From Burkholderiaceae bacterium (GTDB lineage Bacteria; Pseudomonadota; Gammaproteobacteria; Burkholderiales; Burkholderiaceae_C): a stretch of 64,000 bases of DNA. Of the stretch, positions 1-12,599 are shown piece by piece (the first letter of the stretch is position 1; every line of letters begins with the position of its first letter). Below the pieces are notes generated by a model. It was given only the letters and a program-made list of their open reading frames with translations. It was not told the origin of the DNA and did no database searches. The stretch is taken from the NCBI GenBank assembly GCA_004299095.1, contig SCQQ01000074.1:89141-153140 (forward strand), in the 5' to 3' direction. The position numbers and the translations under genes are program-made.

Positions 1-108
1 AAGTTCATCCACTCTCCACGCGCCGGCCAAGACGTGCGCATCGAAGAGTTGAGCATGAGCTACTGGGCCAAACGCTTCGACGGCGCGCGCCGGCTGACTT
101 TCCACTAA
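1..108 (+). CDS. C-terminal end of an unidentified protein (partial)
   Basis: Frame 1 is open from the first base to a TAA at 106-108 and gives the last 35 residues of a protein ending in ...DGARRLTFH. The tail has many charged and aromatic residues and no motif I recognise. The rest of the gene lies left of the window. It runs in the opposite direction to the lipoprotein and ligA genes that follow. That it is coding is an inference from the open frame at the window edge; no function is proposed. Confidence 0.4.
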   Translation, partial: KFIHSPRAGQDVRIEELSMSYWAKRFDGARRLTFH

Positions 109-231
109 AAGTCAAACGGCCGCCTGACAGACGCGGCCCGCGAGCACGTCCAATGAAGCCTTCCCTTGATTCCCGGTGCGCGTGGCTGGGGCGGCACGGA
201 CACGCGGCGCCAGACGCCGCAGCGGATCGAA

Positions 232-540
232 CTAACGCCGCCAGCCGCCGCGGTGGCCCCAACCACCATGGCCCCATCCGCCTCGGTGGCCGCCACCCCA
301 GTAGCCGTGGCCGAAAGTCCCATAAAGCCCAATCGACACGGCTGGCCAGCCATAGCCGTAGTACGGTGCAGGCGCATAGACGGGCGCCGCGTAGACGGGC
401 GTGGCCGAATATGCCACCGGTGCGCCAATCGCATACGGCCCCGCGGGCGCGACGACACAGCCACCCAGCAAGCACGCACCCAGGGCTACAGCGCACAACG
501 CCCAACGGCGCCGGCTGCAAGCAGGAATGAAGGGGGTCAT
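232..540 (-). CDS. Small Gly/Tyr/His-rich lipoprotein
   Basis: A 102-residue protein with a basic N-terminus, a hydrophobic stretch and a lipobox (LGGC, Cys near residue 28), so it is probably exported and lipidated. The mature part is low-complexity: first repeated Pro-Val-Tyr-Ala, then Gly/His/Trp repeats (GGWGHGGWGHRGG type) up to the C-terminus. It resembles the small YXWGXW-type lipoproteins common in betaproteobacteria, but I do not see that exact repeat. It lies downstream of ligA on the same strand with about 160 bp between them, so it is probably a separate transcript. Its role is unknown; the His/Gly tail could bind metal, which is speculation. Confidence 0.7.
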   Translation of the reverse strand: MTPFIPACSRRRWALCAVALGACLLGGCVVAPAGPYAIGAPVAYSATPVYAAPVYAPAPYYGYGWPAVSIGLYGTFGHGYWGGGHRGGWGHGGWGHRGGWRR

Positions 541-701
541 GATTTCAACGTAACGAACGCGTAATCCGCTCGGAGTCAGTATGGCACTGAACCTGATTCG
601 AGGTTGCGCGCCGAGTGCTCAGACCGCGGCCGTCGTTTCTGCGTTCATACCGTGGCATCGGGTATCTGGTAGCCCAAAAAATCCGGCGCTTTGGGCAAAA
701 T

Positions 702-2885
<2,184 letters not shown>

Positions 2886-2908
2886 TCAAGACCACGGCGG
2901 CGCGCACA

Positions 2909-3919
2909 TCAACTGAAAAGTCGTTGCGCCTGGGGCGAACCCGCCGGCAATCCGTGCTCATCCAGCGCTGCATACAAGCGCTGCAGGTCGGCAGCAATCC
3001 CGGTCATCGCGTCCGCGCCCAGCGCGCGCCCGGTCTCATCGGTCACGGTGCCATTCATGGCTTCCGCCAACGCCCAAGTGTGCTGCCCCAAGTGTTCAAG
3101 CGGCCGATCCTCCGGCGCGATCAGCGGCACGTCGAATCCGAGGGCAACCTCGCCGAGCGGCGCTTCGGCGAAATTCTCCGGCGCCGCGGCCCCCGGGTCC
3201 ATCCTCAGTTCGAGGATCGTATGCCCCACCCCGCTACCGGCCGGCAGCACCATCCGACCCGGAACGGCGGTTGCCTGGAACCCCCGCTTCATCGCCTGCT
3301 GCATGACGAAACCGGCGCTCCAGGCCGCCGCGTTCGCTCGCACAAGCAGCCCCAGGTGCGCGTCGTATCCGCGGGCAAATTGATCCAACTCCCGTGCCCG
3401 CGCGGTCTCGTGCGCCATTTCAGGAAACTCGGCACTTGCGCCCAATGCATCCGCCATACGTTCGACTTTGACCACGAACTCGGAAAACTCGATGTCGTTC
3501 AGCGCCCCCATGCGTCCGGCCAACTGGACCCCTGCCTGCACGGCGTCGTAGCGCTGGCCGGCTCGGGGAAATTCCCAGGCGCCCGCGGCGGTGCGCGCCT
3601 CGACAGCAAACGGCTTGGTGCCCACCCGGCGGGTCGGTGGCAGAACGCCCAACAGCGCTTCAGCGGCAATCGGCGTGCGCTCCAGGGCCAGCGGAACGAT
3701 CGAGTCGATCAATCCGTCCAGCGACGAAAGCGGCTCGGCAGCGCCGGGCACGCCCAGCAGCGGTTCAACGCGCGAGCCCTCGCCGTCGCCTTCGGCGGGC
3801 GCGCCCGCCGGCGCTGCTTCGCGCGGCGCGCTGCGGCGCTCTTTCCAGGAGTTGTAGCGCATCACCACGACCAGCACCACGATGCCCCCGGCCGTCAAAC
3901 CGATTTGCAAAGGAGTCAT
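2909..3919 (-). CDS. zipA: Cell division protein ZipA
   Basis: A 336-residue inner-membrane protein that tethers FtsZ at the division site. A single N-terminal transmembrane helix (about residues 5-20) is followed by a basic stretch (YNSWKERR), an Ala/Pro/Gly-rich linker, and a C-terminal domain of the ZipA FtsZ-binding type (about residues 190-325). The sequence is diverged from E. coli, as is usual in betaproteobacteria, so the smc-zipA-ligA order supports the name as much as the sequence does. It starts 24 bp after the smc stop and an AGGAG-type ribosome site lies close upstream, consistent with co-transcription with smc and ligA. Confidence 0.9.
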   Translation of the reverse strand: MTPLQIGLTAGGIVVLVVVMRYNSWKERRSAPREAAPAGAPAEGDGEGSRVEPLLGVPGAAEPLSSLDGLIDSIVPLALERTPIAAEALLGVLPPTRRVGTKPFAVEARTAAGAWEFPRAGQRYDAVQAGVQLAGRMGALNDIEFSEFVVKVERMADALGASAEFPEMAHETARARELDQFARGYDAHLGLLVRANAAAWSAGFVMQQAMKRGFQATAVPGRMVLPAGSGVGHTILELRMDPGAAAPENFAEAPLGEVALGFDVPLIAPEDRPLEHLGQHTWALAEAMNGTVTDETGRALGADAMTGIAADLQRLYAALDEHGLPAGSPQAQRLFS

Positions 3920-3943
3920 ACGTCCACACGTTCTTTCTGAAAA

Positions 3944-6900
3944 TTACACACCCGCCTGCGCCCATCCCAGCGCGCGCTCCAGATCGACGCTGACCAAGTG
4001 CGAAACACCCTCTTCCGCCATGGTCACGCCAATCAGTTGCTCGGCCTTTTCCATGGCGATGCGGTTGTGGCTGATGAACAGAAACTGCGTCCCCTGCTGG
4101 CTCATTCGGGCCACCAGGTTGGCATAGCGCTCGGTGTTGGCGTCGTCCAGCGGCGCATCGACCTCATCCAACAGACAGAAAGGCGCAGGGTTGAGTTCAA
4201 AAATGGCAAACACGAGGGCGATCGCCGTCAGTGCCTTTTCGCCGCCGGAAAGCAGGTGAATGGTCTGGTTCTTCTTGCCCGGCGGTTGCGCCATGACCTG
4301 GATGCCGGCATCCAGCACTTCTTCACCGGTCATGAGCAATCGCGCCTGGCCGCCGCCGAACAACGCGGGAAACAACTGGCCGAAGTGGTGGTTCACCGCG
4401 CTGAACGTATCCGACAGCAAGGCCCGCGTCTCGTGGTCGATTTGCCGGATGGCGCCTTCCAGCGTGGTCATGGCGTCGAGCAAATCGGCCGATTGCTCGG
4501 CCAGCAACGTCTTGCGTTCGCGCGCGCCGGTCAATTCGTCGAGCGCCGCGAGGTTGACCGCGCCGAGGGCGGTCAACGACCGTTGCAAGCGCTCGATTTC
4601 TTCCTGCAATCCGTCCAATTCGACCGCTTCGCTTCCAATCGACTGCGCCAGCACACCCAGATCGACTTCGGCGCCCGCCAGTTGCCCGGTGTATTGCTCA
4701 ACACTCAAGCGTGCGGCCTGCTCCTCCAGGCGCAAATCGACCACGCGCTGCTGCAGCGACGGCAGATCCCGCTCGAGCGCCAGGCGCTGCTCGTCGGCCG
4801 CACGCAGCCGGACGCCGCTCGCATCTGCCGCGGCGCGCCGGGCCGCTAGAAGCTGCTCGCGCTCGGCTTTCGTCGCTTTCGCTCGCTCCAGATCGGTTTG
4901 TGCCGTCGGGTTGGCAAGATCTTGCAGTTCGGTTTGCGCGCGCGCCTGCTCGGCGCGCAGGGTGTCGATTTGCTCGAGCGCGCCTTGAACCGTACGCTCC
5001 AATTCGGCACGGCGCGCCTCGGTACTGCGCAGGTCGAAGCGGATTTCTGCGAGCTGCTGCTCAGCCTCGCGTACCCGTGCCTGGGCTTCGGCGAATTCAC
5101 GCTCCAGTTGCTGCGTCCCCACGCGCATCGCGTCGCGGCTCGCTTCTATCGGCTGCAACTGGACGTGCGCTTCCGCCAGACGCACGGCAATGGGTTCGCG
5201 GCGCTGCACCAGAGCTGCAAGAGCTGCCGACAACTCGGTCAGATCCGCGTCCAGCCGGGCGGCGCGCATCCGGGTTTGCTCGACCTGCTGCAAACAGCGC
5301 AACGCGTCCACCTGGAGCTGCTGCGCGCGCTGCCGAGCTTGCGATTCGTCCTGGCGCGCCTGCGTCATCCGCGCACTGACATCGGCGTGGCCCTGCTCGG
5401 CTTTCGCCAAGGCCGTATTGGCCTGGTCACGCACGATGCTCTGCGCTTGCAGACGCTGCTCCAGCGCCTCGATCTCATGCGCGCGAACGAATACGCCGGC
5501 GCCTTCCGCGTCGGGCGCATAAAAGGTCACGTCGCGGCGACGCACACAGTGCCCATCGGCCACGAACACCGCTTCGCCCGCCGACAGCTCGCGGCGCATC
5601 GCCAGCGCCTGATCCAGGGTTTCGGCGGCAAAGCAACCGGCCAACCATTCGCCCAGCAACGCCTGCACGCGCGCATCAGTCTCGGGTTGCAAGAAACGTG
5701 CGAGCTGCGGCAACCGTCCGCTCACAGGGTTGGACGCACTCTCCGGCCAAGCAAAAAGCGTGAGTCGCGCGGGCGGCGGTTCGCCCGTCCAGGAACGCAC
5801 CTGATCGAGATCACCCAAAGCCAACGCCTGCACGCGTTCGCGCAGCGCCGACTCCAGCGCCAGTTCCCATCCGGGCTGCACGCGAACACGGCTCCATAAC
5901 CGTTCTTCGCGGTCCAGCCCGTGCTTTTTCAGCCACGGCTGCAGCTTCTCGTTGGTTTGCAGGCGCTGTTGCAACGATTTCAGGGCATCAAGCTGTGCCG
6001 ACAGCGTGGCGCCGCGGGCGCCTTCGTCGCTGGCAACCCCGCGGCGGCGCTTGCGCTCTTGCTCCAGGCAATCGACCTCGGCCTGCAACGCCTGCAGCAC
6101 ACTTCCGGCCGCCTGCGCATCCGCTTGCGCTTTCCGCCACTCGACTTGCACCTCTTCCAAGCGATCCGCATCCGCCGCCGGCAACGCCGCCCGCTCGCTT
6201 TGCAACCGTTGCTGCCGCTCGGAAAGCAAGCGCCGTTGCGCTTCAATTCCCCGCTCTTCCGCGACCAGCAATTCAATGCGCTGCTGCAGTTGAACGCCCA
6301 GGTCGCGCTGCCGTTGCTGCGCTGCGCGCGCGTCGCGCAGAGCGGCTTCACGCTGTGTTGCCGCTGTCCGCAATTCAGTCAGTTGGGCGCCCAGCCCCTG
6401 CGCAGCCGACTGTGCTTCGCCTGCATGACGCTCGAGCGCCTGCAGCGCCTGCGCGGCCTCTGCACGCCGCGCGTCCCAGCGCGCAACCTGGTCGCTCACC
6501 TCCGCCACACGACCCGTGATGCGAGCGCGGCTCGCACCCACCAAGCGAATCTCGGCCTCCAGGCGCGCCACTTCCGCCGTCGCCTCGTAGAGCGTGCCCT
6601 GCGCTTGTTGCAACGCTTCACTCGCGGCAGCAAGGGCGGAACGCTCTCCTGCCACGCTTTGCACTGCCCGCTGCAACGCGGCCGTGCGGGCTTCAAGTTG
6701 GGTGGCGGATTGCGCCATCTCCGATTGAACGCGGGCTTGCTCCCCTTCTGCCGCGCGCCGCTTCAGAAACCACAACTGGTTCTGCTTCAGCGTCGCGCGC
6801 GCTTGCAGGTCGCGATAGCGCCTGGCGACGTCGGCCTGCTTCTCGAGCTTGGCCAGGTTGCTGCCCAGTTCGCGCAAAACATCGTCCACGCGGTTCAGAT

Positions 6901-7468
6901 TTTCGCGGGTGTCCACCAGGCGGCTTTCCGTCTCGCGCCGCCGCTCTTTGTACTTGCTGACGCCCGCCGCCTCTTCCAGAAAAAGACGCAACTCTTCCGG
7001 GCGCGACTCGATGATGCGGCCGATCGTGCCCTGACCGATGATGGCGTAGGCGCGCGGCCCGAGCCCGGTGCCCAGGAAAACGTCGTGTACGTCGCGCCGA
7101 CGCACGACCTGGTTGTTAATGTGGTAGCTGGATACGCCGTCCCGCGTCAGGACGCGCTTCACCGCGATTTCGTTGAAACGGCTCCACTGCCCGCCCGCCC
7201 GCTGGTCGCTGTTGTCGAACACCAGTTCCACCGACGCCCGCGACGCCGGCTTGCGTGCCACGGTGCCGTTGAAGATGACGTCCTGCATGGACTCGCCGCG
7301 CAACTCGCTGGCCTTGGACTCGCCCAGCACCCAACGCACCGCGTCGATGATGTTGGACTTGCCGCAGCCGTTGGGGCCCACCACGCCCACCAGTCGCCCA
7401 GGGAGAGAAAAAGTGGTGGGCTCAGCGAACGATTTGAAAGCCGAGAGCTTGATCGAATTCAGGCGCAC
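3944..7468 (-). CDS. smc: Chromosome segregation protein SMC
   Basis: A 1174-residue structural-maintenance-of-chromosomes ATPase that organises and helps segregate the nucleoid, normally with ScpA and ScpB (not in this window). Seen: Walker A GPNGCGKS at residues 31-38, two very long Gln/Glu/Arg/Ala-rich coiled coils, a hinge near the middle (about 500-650), and at the C-terminus the ABC signature LSGGEKAL and Walker B CLLDEVDAPLDD. The length is full for the family. It heads the minus-strand smc-zipA-ligA group and diverges from pilU across 280 bp, which should hold both promoters. Confidence 0.97.
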   Translation of the reverse strand: MRLNSIKLSAFKSFAEPTTFSLPGRLVGVVGPNGCGKSNIIDAVRWVLGESKASELRGESMQDVIFNGTVARKPASRASVELVFDNSDQRAGGQWSRFNEIAVKRVLTRDGVSSYHINNQVVRRRDVHDVFLGTGLGPRAYAIIGQGTIGRIIESRPEELRLFLEEAAGVSKYKERRRETESRLVDTRENLNRVDDVLRELGSNLAKLEKQADVARRYRDLQARATLKQNQLWFLKRRAAEGEQARVQSEMAQSATQLEARTAALQRAVQSVAGERSALAAASEALQQAQGTLYEATAEVARLEAEIRLVGASRARITGRVAEVSDQVARWDARRAEAAQALQALERHAGEAQSAAQGLGAQLTELRTAATQREAALRDARAAQQRQRDLGVQLQQRIELLVAEERGIEAQRRLLSERQQRLQSERAALPAADADRLEEVQVEWRKAQADAQAAGSVLQALQAEVDCLEQERKRRRGVASDEGARGATLSAQLDALKSLQQRLQTNEKLQPWLKKHGLDREERLWSRVRVQPGWELALESALRERVQALALGDLDQVRSWTGEPPPARLTLFAWPESASNPVSGRLPQLARFLQPETDARVQALLGEWLAGCFAAETLDQALAMRRELSAGEAVFVADGHCVRRRDVTFYAPDAEGAGVFVRAHEIEALEQRLQAQSIVRDQANTALAKAEQGHADVSARMTQARQDESQARQRAQQLQVDALRCLQQVEQTRMRAARLDADLTELSAALAALVQRREPIAVRLAEAHVQLQPIEASRDAMRVGTQQLEREFAEAQARVREAEQQLAEIRFDLRSTEARRAELERTVQGALEQIDTLRAEQARAQTELQDLANPTAQTDLERAKATKAEREQLLAARRAAADASGVRLRAADEQRLALERDLPSLQQRVVDLRLEEQAARLSVEQYTGQLAGAEVDLGVLAQSIGSEAVELDGLQEEIERLQRSLTALGAVNLAALDELTGARERKTLLAEQSADLLDAMTTLEGAIRQIDHETRALLSDTFSAVNHHFGQLFPALFGGGQARLLMTGEEVLDAGIQVMAQPPGKKNQTIHLLSGGEKALTAIALVFAIFELNPAPFCLLDEVDAPLDDANTERYANLVARMSQQGTQFLFISHNRIAMEKAEQLIGVTMAEEGVSHLVSVDLERALGWAQAGV

Positions 7469-7748
7469 GAACGCTGACGACGAAGGGAATCTGGAGGGAC
7501 GAAAAGCAACCTGTCATCATAGCGGCGCAGTCTTGGCGCCCGAGGATTCAAGCGCCCGGAAATGGGACGGGTGGACTCGATTCGACCCTGCCTTTCGAGC
7601 CGAGCGAAAAAGTGATGTAAAAACAACAACATCGGCTCGACAACGCACGTATGCGCCGCGGAAGCGAGTAGGCTATGCTTCCAAGACCGCACGAGCGCGC
7701 GCACGACGTGCCTGTATCGCGTCCGCTATCCCAATCAAGCACCGAGCC

Positions 7749-8975
7749 ATGTCTGAACCCGAATCACCCATGTCGACCATGGAGCGCGTGATGCGCCTGA
7801 TGGCGCAGAAAAACGCGTCGGACGTTTACTTGTCCACGCAGGCGCCGATCACGATCCGCGTCAATGGCGAGTGCACGCCGGTCAACCCGCAGCCGCTGCC
7901 GCCGGGCGCCATCCTCAATCTGCTGCTCGAAGTGCTGCCGGCGGCGGCGGTGGACGAACTGAAAACCACCGGGGAACTGAACACGGCAACCAGGCTTCAG
8001 GGCATCGGCAACTACCGCATCTCCGCGCTGCGCCAGCGAGGAACGTACGCCGCGGTCATCCGTTTCATCAGTTCGGACATCCCCGAGCTCAGCACGCTCA
8101 ACGTGCCACCGGTGCTGTCCAAGCTGATCATGGAAAAGCGCGGCCTGATCCTCGTCACGGGCGCCACCGGCACGGGAAAATCGACCACGCTCGCGGCGAT
8201 GCTCGACTACCGCAACGAACGCAGGCACGGCCACATCCTCACGATCGAGAACCCGATCGAATACACGTTCGTCAACAAATTGTCCATCGTGAACCAGCGT
8301 GAAGTGGGCACGGACACGGCGTCACTCGAAATCGGGTTGAAGAACGCGCTCCGGCAAGCAGCCGACGTCATCATGATCGGCGAGATCCGCGATCAACCCA
8401 CGATGACCGCGGCCATCGCCTACGCCCAGTCGGGCCACTTGTGCGTCGGCACGATGCACGCCAACAACAGCTACCGCGCGCTCAACCGCATCCTGAGCTT
8501 CTATCCGGTCGAAGTCCGCCCCACCTTGCTGGGCGACCTGGCGGCATCGCTGAAATCCATCGTGTCGCAACGCCTGATCCCGACCGCCGATGGCGCCGGG
8601 CGCGTTCCCGCCGTCGAGATTTTGCTGAACAGTTCGCTGGTCTCGGAATTGATCGAAAAAGGCGACTTCAGCGGCATCAAGGAAGCGATGGAAAACTCCA
8701 TCGTAGAAGGAACGCAGACGTTCGAAGCCGACATCGGCCGCCTGATCCGAGAGAAATGCATCACGCGCGAAGACGGGCTGGCGTTCGCCGATTCCCCCAC
8801 CAACCTGATGTGGCAACTGCAAAACGGCGCCGCACCCAAGCTCAAACCCGTGCTCATGCCGAAGCCTGCGAGCAAGGTGGAAGCGCCGTCGTTCACGGCG
8901 ATTTCGTTGGAAATGCCGGCGATCAAAAACAAGGTGGGGAACGGCGCGCCGTTCCATTCGGGTCCCGCGAACTGA
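7749..8975 (+). CDS. pilU: Type IV pilus retraction ATPase-like protein PilU
   Basis: A 408-residue hexameric secretion ATPase of the PilT/PilU family, which depolymerises type IV pili at the inner membrane. Seen: Walker A GATGTGKST (about residue 137), the following AAMLDYRNERRHGHILTIE stretch, the Walker B region with GEIRDQPTM, and a His-containing GTMHANN segment. The DYRNER and C-terminal SPTNLMWQLQN segments match PilU rather than PilT, which usually sits beside it but is absent here. PilU works as an accessory to PilT, so PilT should be elsewhere. The ATG at 7749 (MSEPESPM) was chosen over in-frame upstream codons that extend into smc. Confidence 0.9.
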   Translation: MSEPESPMSTMERVMRLMAQKNASDVYLSTQAPITIRVNGECTPVNPQPLPPGAILNLLLEVLPAAAVDELKTTGELNTATRLQGIGNYRISALRQRGTYAAVIRFISSDIPELSTLNVPPVLSKLIMEKRGLILVTGATGTGKSTTLAAMLDYRNERRHGHILTIENPIEYTFVNKLSIVNQREVGTDTASLEIGLKNALRQAADVIMIGEIRDQPTMTAAIAYAQSGHLCVGTMHANNSYRALNRILSFYPVEVRPTLLGDLAASLKSIVSQRLIPTADGAGRVPAVEILLNSSLVSELIEKGDFSGIKEAMENSIVEGTQTFEADIGRLIREKCITREDGLAFADSPTNLMWQLQNGAAPKLKPVLMPKPASKVEAPSFTAISLEMPAIKNKVGNGAPFHSGPAN

Positions 8976-9215
8976 GGGGCCGCACCCGGCAGTCACTTCG
9001 CTCAGGGCAAACACCAGTGACCCGGAACGCGGCAGGACGCGGTTGTTTTCCGGAACTCCGAAATCGACAGAGACAGCCGTGCGCTCGTTTGCACAGTAGC
9101 GTGCGGAGCGCGCGCCGTACAAATCGCGGCCACAAGCCAGCAACGCGATCCCCCGAGCCGATGCAGCGATCGCAGGTTACCTAGAATTCGCTGATTCCTG
9201 AGGACGATTCGACCC

Positions 9216-10670
9216 ATGCCCGCACGCACGCTTTACGACAAGATCTGGGACGACCACGTCGTCCGCACCGAAGACGACGGCACGACCACGCTCTACATCG
9301 ATCGGCACTTGGTGCACGAAGTCACCAGCCCGCAAGCGTTCGAGGGCCTGCGCCAGGCGCGCCGCAAGGTGTGGCGCGCAAGCAGCATCGTTGCCACCGC
9401 CGACCACAACACGCCCACCACCGGTTGGGAGCACGGCTACGCGGGCATCGCAGATCCGATCAGCAAGGAGCAGATCGAGACCCTGGACAAAAATATCGAC
9501 ACCATCCAGCCGGCCGCGTACTTCCCGTTCCTGAGCGATCATCAGGGCATCGTGCACGTGATCGGTCCGGAAAACGGCGCCACCCTGCCCGGCATGACGG
9601 TGGTCTGCGGCGACAGCCACACCAGCACGCACGGCGCGTTTGCGGCCTTGGCGCATGGCATCGGCACGAGTGAAGTCGAACACGTGCTGGCCACGCAAAC
9701 GCTGATTGCCAAGAAGTCCAAGAACATGCTGGTGCGCGTGGGCGGCCAGTTGGCGCGCGGCATGACGGCCAAGGACATTGCGCTCTCAATCATCGGCAAG
9801 ATCGGCACCGCTGGCGGCACCGGCTACACCATCGAGTACGCCGGCGACGCCATCCGCGCGCTCAGCATGGAAGGCCGCATGACGGTGTGCAACATGACGA
9901 TCGAGGCCGGCGCGCGCGCCGGCCTGATTGCCGTGGACGACAAGACCATCGCCTACTTGAAGGGCCGTCGGCTCGCGCCTGGAACCGATCCGGTCACGCA
10001 CAAATTCGTGGGCGGCGCCGAATGGGATCAGGCCGTCACCTATTGGAAAACGCTGCATTCCGACGAAGGCGCGCAGTTCGACCGCGTGGTCGACCTGAAC
10101 GCCAGCGACATCGTGCCGCAAGTCACTTGGGGCACGAACCCGGAAATGGTCACCGGGATCGACGGCCGCGTGCCGGACCCGGAAAAGGAGAAAGACGAAA
10201 GCCGGCGCAAGGCGATGGAGCGCGCGCTGGTGTACATGAACCTGAAGCCGGGCACGGCGATGGCCGACATCGTGATCGACAAGGTGTTCTTCGGCAGTTG
10301 TACCAACAGCCGCATCGAAGACATGCGCGACGCCGCGGCTCTGCTCAGGAAAATCGGCCGCAAGGTCGCGCCCAACGTCAAGCTCGCGATGGTGGTGCCA
10401 GGCTCCGGCCTGGTGAAGAAGCAGGCCGAAGCCGAGGGGCTTGACAAGGTATTCCTGGCAGCAGGTTTCGAGTGGCGCGAGCCAGGCTGCAGCATGTGCC
10501 TCGGCATGAACCCGGACCACCTGATGCCGGGTGAACGCTGCGCCTCCACCAGCAATCGCAACTTCGAGGGCCGGCAAGGCGCCGGCGGCCGCACGCACTT
10601 GGTGAGTCCGGCGATGGCCGTGGCCGCCGGCGTTTTCGGTCACTTCGTCGATATTCGAAAATTCGCTTGA
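9216..10670 (+). CDS. leuC: 3-isopropylmalate dehydratase large subunit LeuC
   Basis: A 484-residue aconitase-family subunit that, with LeuD, isomerises 2-isopropylmalate to 3-isopropylmalate in leucine synthesis. It carries the [4Fe-4S] cluster: Cys ligands are visible in FFGSCTNSR and in [11 protein letters not shown]. Other family stretches are [18 protein letters not shown] ([10 protein letters not shown]) and ATQTL. The ATG at 9216 follows a GAGGA ribosome site. It opens a plus-strand leuC-ecn-leuD-leuB group; the preceding 240 bp after pilU hold no gene I can see and should contain its promoter. Confidence 0.97.
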   Translation: MPARTLYDKIWDDHVVRTEDDGTTTLYIDRHLVHEVTSPQAFEGLRQARRKVWRASSIVATADHNTPTTGWEHGYAGIADPISKEQIETLDKNIDTIQPAAYFPFLSDHQGIVHVIGPENGATLPGMTVVCGDSHTSTHGAFAALAHGIGTSEVEHVLATQTLIAKKSKNMLVRVGGQLARGMTAKDIALSIIGKIGTAGGTGYTIEYAGDAIRALSMEGRMTVCNMTIEAGARAGLIAVDDKTIAYLKGRRLAPGTDPVTHKFVGGAEWDQAVTYWKTLHSDEGAQFDRVVDLNASDIVPQVTWGTNPEMVTGIDGRVPDPEKEKDESRRKAMERALVYMNLKPGTAMADIVIDKVFFGSCTNSRIEDMRDAAALLRKIGRKVAPNVKLAMVVPGSGLVKKQAEAEGLDKVFLAAGFEWREPGCSMCLGMNPDHLMPGERCASTSNRNFEGRQGAGGRTHLVSPAMAVAAGVFGHFVDIRKFA

Positions 10671-10689
10671 ACCCGCACCGAAGATCGAC

Positions 10690-10818
10690 ATGCGCACCAC
10701 CTCCGCCCTCTTCGCCCTGGCACTCGCCCTGCTGCTTGCGGGCTGCAACACCGTGCGCGGCATGGGCCAGGACGTCCAGCAAGCCGGCGGCGCCATCGAG
10801 CGCGCGGCCAACAAATAA
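10690..10818 (+). CDS. Entericidin-like small lipoprotein
   Basis: A 42-residue gene in the gap between leuC and leuD. The protein starts [19 protein letters not shown], a signal peptide with lipobox LAGC, and the mature part ([19 protein letters not shown]...) matches entericidin A/B-type lipoproteins. In E. coli these take part in a membrane-lytic toxin/antidote pair. Here there is one gene, not a pair, at a position where an entericidin-like gene is often found in betaproteobacteria. It starts 19 bp after leuC and ends 11 bp before leuD, so it is almost surely co-transcribed with them. Function in this lineage is unproven. Confidence 0.85.
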   Translation: MRTTSALFALALALLLAGCNTVRGMGQDVQQAGGAIERAANK

Positions 10819-10829
10819 GGCAAGTCGTG

Positions 10830-11480
10830 ATGGAAAAATTTACCGTGCACAAGGGATTGGTCGCGCTGATCGACCGCGAAAACGTCGATACCGACGCCAT
10901 CATCCCCAAGCAGTTCCTCAAGTCCATCAAGAAAACGGGGTTCGGCCCGAATCTGTTCGACGAATGGCGCTATCTGGACCACGGCGAACCCGGCATGGAC
11001 CCGGCAACTCGCAAGCCGAATCCTGATTTCATCCTGAACCAGCCGCGCTACCAAGGCGCCAGCGTTCTGCTCACCCGCAAGAATTTCGGCTGCGGCTCGA
11101 GCCGCGAGCACGCGCCTTGGGCGCTGCAGCAATACGGCTTTCGTGCGCTCATCGGCCCAAGCTATGCCGACATTTTCTTCAACAACTGCTTCAAGAACGG
11201 GCTGCTGCCGGTGGTCCTGCCGGAGAGTGCCGTGGCCAAGCTATTCGACGAAGTGCAAGCGTTCGTCGGCTACCAGCTCACCGTGGACTTGGTGCGGCAG
11301 GTGGTCGTCAAACCGGACGGCAGCGAACTGCTCTTCGACGTGCAGCCATTCCGCAAGCATTGCCTCTTGAACGGCCTGGACGACATCGGCCTCACGCTCG
11401 ATCACAAAAGCGAAATCCAGGCGTTCGAAGCGCGGCGCCTCGCCGCCAAGCCGTGGCTCGCGCACACGCTGAACGGCTGA
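10830..11480 (+). CDS. leuD: 3-isopropylmalate dehydratase small subunit LeuD
   Basis: A 216-residue partner of LeuC that completes the isopropylmalate isomerase active site. It has the small-subunit swivel fold with [12 protein letters not shown] near the N-terminus and [15 protein letters not shown] in the middle, the classical LeuD signature. A GTG (10827) and an ATG (10830) stand side by side; the ATG gives MEKFTVHKG, the usual family start. It sits 11 bp after the entericidin-like gene and 48 bp before leuB. Confidence 0.97.
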   Translation: MEKFTVHKGLVALIDRENVDTDAIIPKQFLKSIKKTGFGPNLFDEWRYLDHGEPGMDPATRKPNPDFILNQPRYQGASVLLTRKNFGCGSSREHAPWALQQYGFRALIGPSYADIFFNNCFKNGLLPVVLPESAVAKLFDEVQAFVGYQLTVDLVRQVVVKPDGSELLFDVQPFRKHCLLNGLDDIGLTLDHKSEIQAFEARRLAAKPWLAHTLNG

Positions 11481-11528
11481 TCGCAATCCGTCCGAACGCT
11501 CAACCCTCTTTTCCCTAGACGCAGCACC

Positions 11529-12599
11529 ATGAAAATCGCAGTTTTGCCCGGCGACGGCATTGGCCCCGAAATCACCGCCGAAGCTGTCAAGGTGCTGCGT
11601 GCGCTCGATTTGAAACTGGAAATCGAGCAGGCGCCCGTGGGTGGTGCCGCGTATGACATAAGCGGCCACCCGCTGCCGGAAGCCACGCTCAAACTGGCGC
11701 AATCCGCCGACGCGATTCTTTTTGGCGCGGTGGGCAACTGGAAGTACGACCAGCTCGATCGCGCACTGCGGCCGGAACAGGCCATCCTGGGCTTGCGCAA
11801 GCACCTGGGGCTGTTCGCAAATTTGCGACCGGCCCTCTGCTACGCCGAACTGCAGGAGGCGTCGCGCCTGAAACCGGAAGCGATCGCCGGACTCGACATC
11901 CTGATCGTGCGCGAGCTCACCGGCGGCATTTATTTCGGCCAGCCACGCGGTCGGCGCAGCAGTCCGGACGGCGCGTTCAAGGGCGCGGACGAAGCGTACG
12001 ACACCATGCGCTACGCCCGCCCCGAAATCGAGCGCATCGCCCGCGTGGCGTTCGAAGCGGCGCGCAAGCGCCACAAGAAGGTGACCAGCGTCGACAAGGC
12101 CAATGTGCTGGAGACCTCGCAGTTCTGGCGCGACGTGGTGATCGCGGTGCACCAGGACTACGCGGACATCGAGCTGCAGCACATGTACGTCGACAACGCC
12201 GCCATGCAACTGGTGCGCGAACCCAAGGCGTTCGACGTGGTCGTCACCGGCAACCTGTTCGGCGACGTGCTGAGCGACGAGGCGTCGATGCTCACCGGCT
12301 CCATCGGCATGCTGCCTTCGGCCAGCCTGAACGACAAAAAACAGGGGCTGTACGAACCGATCCACGGCAGCGCGCCTGACATCGCCGGCAAAGGCGTGGC
12401 CAACCCGCTCGCCACCATCCTGAGCGCGGCCATGCTGCTGCGCCATTCGCTCGATCAGGCCGAAGCGGCCGACCGGATCGAAGGCGCGGTCAAGGCCGTG
12501 CTCAAACAGGGCCTGCGTACGCCCGACATTGCGAGCGATGGGACCACGCGCGTCGGCACGGCCGAAATGGGCGACGCGGTACGGAGAGCACTCGCCTGA
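11529..12599 (+). CDS. leuB: 3-isopropylmalate dehydrogenase LeuB
   Basis: A 356-residue NAD-dependent oxidative decarboxylase that makes 2-oxoisocaproate, the last pathway-specific redox step to leucine. Seen: [14 protein letters not shown] at the N-terminus, the substrate-binding [14 protein letters not shown] loop, [11 protein letters not shown], the metal-site [13 protein letters not shown] and the NAD-site region [15 protein letters not shown]. Length is normal. It closes the leucine group; the next gene, asd, is 529 bp away. Confidence 0.98.
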   Translation: MKIAVLPGDGIGPEITAEAVKVLRALDLKLEIEQAPVGGAAYDISGHPLPEATLKLAQSADAILFGAVGNWKYDQLDRALRPEQAILGLRKHLGLFANLRPALCYAELQEASRLKPEAIAGLDILIVRELTGGIYFGQPRGRRSSPDGAFKGADEAYDTMRYARPEIERIARVAFEAARKRHKKVTSVDKANVLETSQFWRDVVIAVHQDYADIELQHMYVDNAAMQLVREPKAFDVVVTGNLFGDVLSDEASMLTGSIGMLPSASLNDKKQGLYEPIHGSAPDIAGKGVANPLATILSAAMLLRHSLDQAEAADRIEGAVKAVLKQGLRTPDIASDGTTRVGTAEMGDAVRRALA